64,000 bases of DNA, from positions 36,529 through 100,528 of the forward strand of contig NZ_JAUXOD010000025.1 in NCBI RefSeq assembly GCF_030682515.1, in the 5' to 3' direction. The stretch comes from Hoeflea sp. GTDB taxonomy: Bacteria; Pseudomonadota; Alphaproteobacteria; Rhizobiales; Rhizobiaceae. Numbering within the stretch: position 1 is the first letter of the stretch; each line of letters begins with the position of its first letter. Under the pieces are notes generated by a model. It saw only the letters and a list, made by a program, of their open reading frames with translations, was not told the origin of the DNA and searched no databases. Both the position numbers and the translations under genes were made by a program. This document shows positions 63,484-64,000 of this stretch, in pieces.

Positions 63484-63915
63484 GACCAATGCTGTATCCT
63501 ATTGTTAAATATATTTAATTAGATTGTCATGATAATCTGGTTTGTGACATTGTGACGGTCGTGTTTTTGTGACCTTTTTATTTTCTGTATTGGCCCCCCG
63601 CGGTGGTGACCTCTGACTGATCACGCTGGTTCTGCCACGGCAGTGCCACGCCAAGACTTTTCACCTGGTAGGCGGTCGATTCTTTAAATGTTTTCAAACG
63701 GCGCCATACCTATCCCGCTATAATGGGGTGTGTCTCAGTATTCGACTCTGATTACCAATTGGACAGCTCGAAGTACCTGCATTTCGGAGGCTCGTAGGGC
63801 CGCGATTCGGTTCGGCACGGCCTGACGTGAGGCGTCGGCGTCGGAATCGGTCGTCTGGTCTGGTACGGGGTGCCGATTTTCGGCGTAGCGGCAGCGATTT
63901 CGGCCGCTTTCACCG
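63484..63915. other. Non-coding stretch with AT-rich part, near-palindrome and TTGTGAC heptamers
   Basis: About 430 bp without a gene. The left 120 bp is AT-rich and contains AGATTGTCATGATAATCT (63521-63538, 8 of 9 pairs palindromic) and three TTGTGAC heptamers at 63542, 63550 and 63567. The right part is GC-rich and probably includes the terminal region of the IS5-type element whose transposase lies at the window edge. Confidence 0.55.
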
Positions 63916-64000
63916 TCATGCGGGCGCAGTTCGCCCCTGATGCCAGACGAAGCGGGTGAGGTTGTAGGCCAGGTTGGCCATGCCTATCTTCGTTCTGGCC
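63916..64000 (-). mobile_element. IS5-family transposase, C-terminal end (partial)
   Basis: Reading in from the right edge on the minus strand gives ARTKIGMANLAYNLTRFVWH followed by QGRTAPA and a stop at 63916-63918. The ARTKIGMANLAYN ending is characteristic of IS5-family (DDE) transposases. Only the last 27 codons are in the window, so completeness and terminal repeats cannot be judged. Confidence 0.75.

Noticed and set aside
63484..63600. AT-rich stretch as a possible replication origin
   Set aside because: No DnaA boxes or true iteron array, and no rep or parAB gene in view.

Overview
The window is GC-rich, gene-dense chromosomal DNA from an alphaproteobacterium, most likely Hyphomicrobiales (Rhizobiaceae/Phyllobacteriaceae-like, for example a Hoeflea relative). 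This is an inference from gene content: the purC-purS-purQ-purL order, a DUF1476 protein (F1-ATPase inhibitor zeta, an alphaproteobacterial family), coxD/coxE/xdhC-type molybdoenzyme accessory genes and several proteins with a rhizobial look. No rRNA, tRNA or CRISPR array was seen.

Layout. (1) 1-7.1 kb: purine synthesis on the minus strand (purL partial, a lipoprotein gene, purQ, purS, purC, and separately purB), with the ATPase inhibitor zeta, an HpcH/HpaI aldolase and an RBBP9-type hydrolase between. A perfect 23-bp inverted repeat lies between a small membrane gene and purB. (2) 7.2-10.8 kb: minus-strand membrane/secreted proteins, a P1-family peptidase and a periplasmic binding protein. 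(3) 10.9-16.5 kb: a plus-strand run of flavin reductase, coxD-like AAA ATPase, coxE-like VWA protein, split XdhC and a MoeA-MobA fusion, i.e. a maturation kit for a molybdenum hydroxylase whose own subunits are absent here. (4) 16.5-28.5 kb: housekeeping genes (DUF2256, TfoX-N, DEAD-box helicase, fasciclin, M23 peptidase, DUF455, peroxiredoxin, AsmA/YhdP-like protein, tyrS, anmK).

(5) 28.6-42.4 kb: the most interesting locus. A GntR-type regulator and a GT1-like glycosyltransferase are divergent from a long, mostly overlapping operon: a spermidine/putrescine-type ABC importer, a second paralogous glycosyltransferase, two small cupins, an AmgK-type (anomeric sugar kinase family) phosphotransferase, two aldehyde dehydrogenases and an FAD amine oxidase of the PuuB/DAO type. 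A 15-bp-arm palindrome sits between the divergent units. The content suggests import and oxidative breakdown of an amine or polyamine in which sugar attachment and sugar salvage take part; that chemistry is inference.

(6) 42.4-45.7 kb: a minus-strand dltA/dltB/dltC-like trio (adenylating enzyme, MBOAT, carrier protein) without dltD. (7) 46.2-50.3 kb: a FadE-type acyl-CoA dehydrogenase and an L-lactate permease.

(8) 50.35-63.5 kb: a copper/silver-type resistance block bracketed by direct copies of a 43-bp sequence (40/43 identical). One arm (minus) holds an exported protein, multicopper oxidase, small membrane protein, DUF302, TVP38/DedA-like protein, Cu P-type ATPase and DUF411; the other (plus) holds an exported protein, an unusual RND adaptor, a CusA/CzcA-type pump and a small periplasmic protein. 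Its right end carries remnants of an AraC regulator and a histidine kinase, then an AT-rich non-coding stretch and the 3' end of an IS5-family transposase running off the window.
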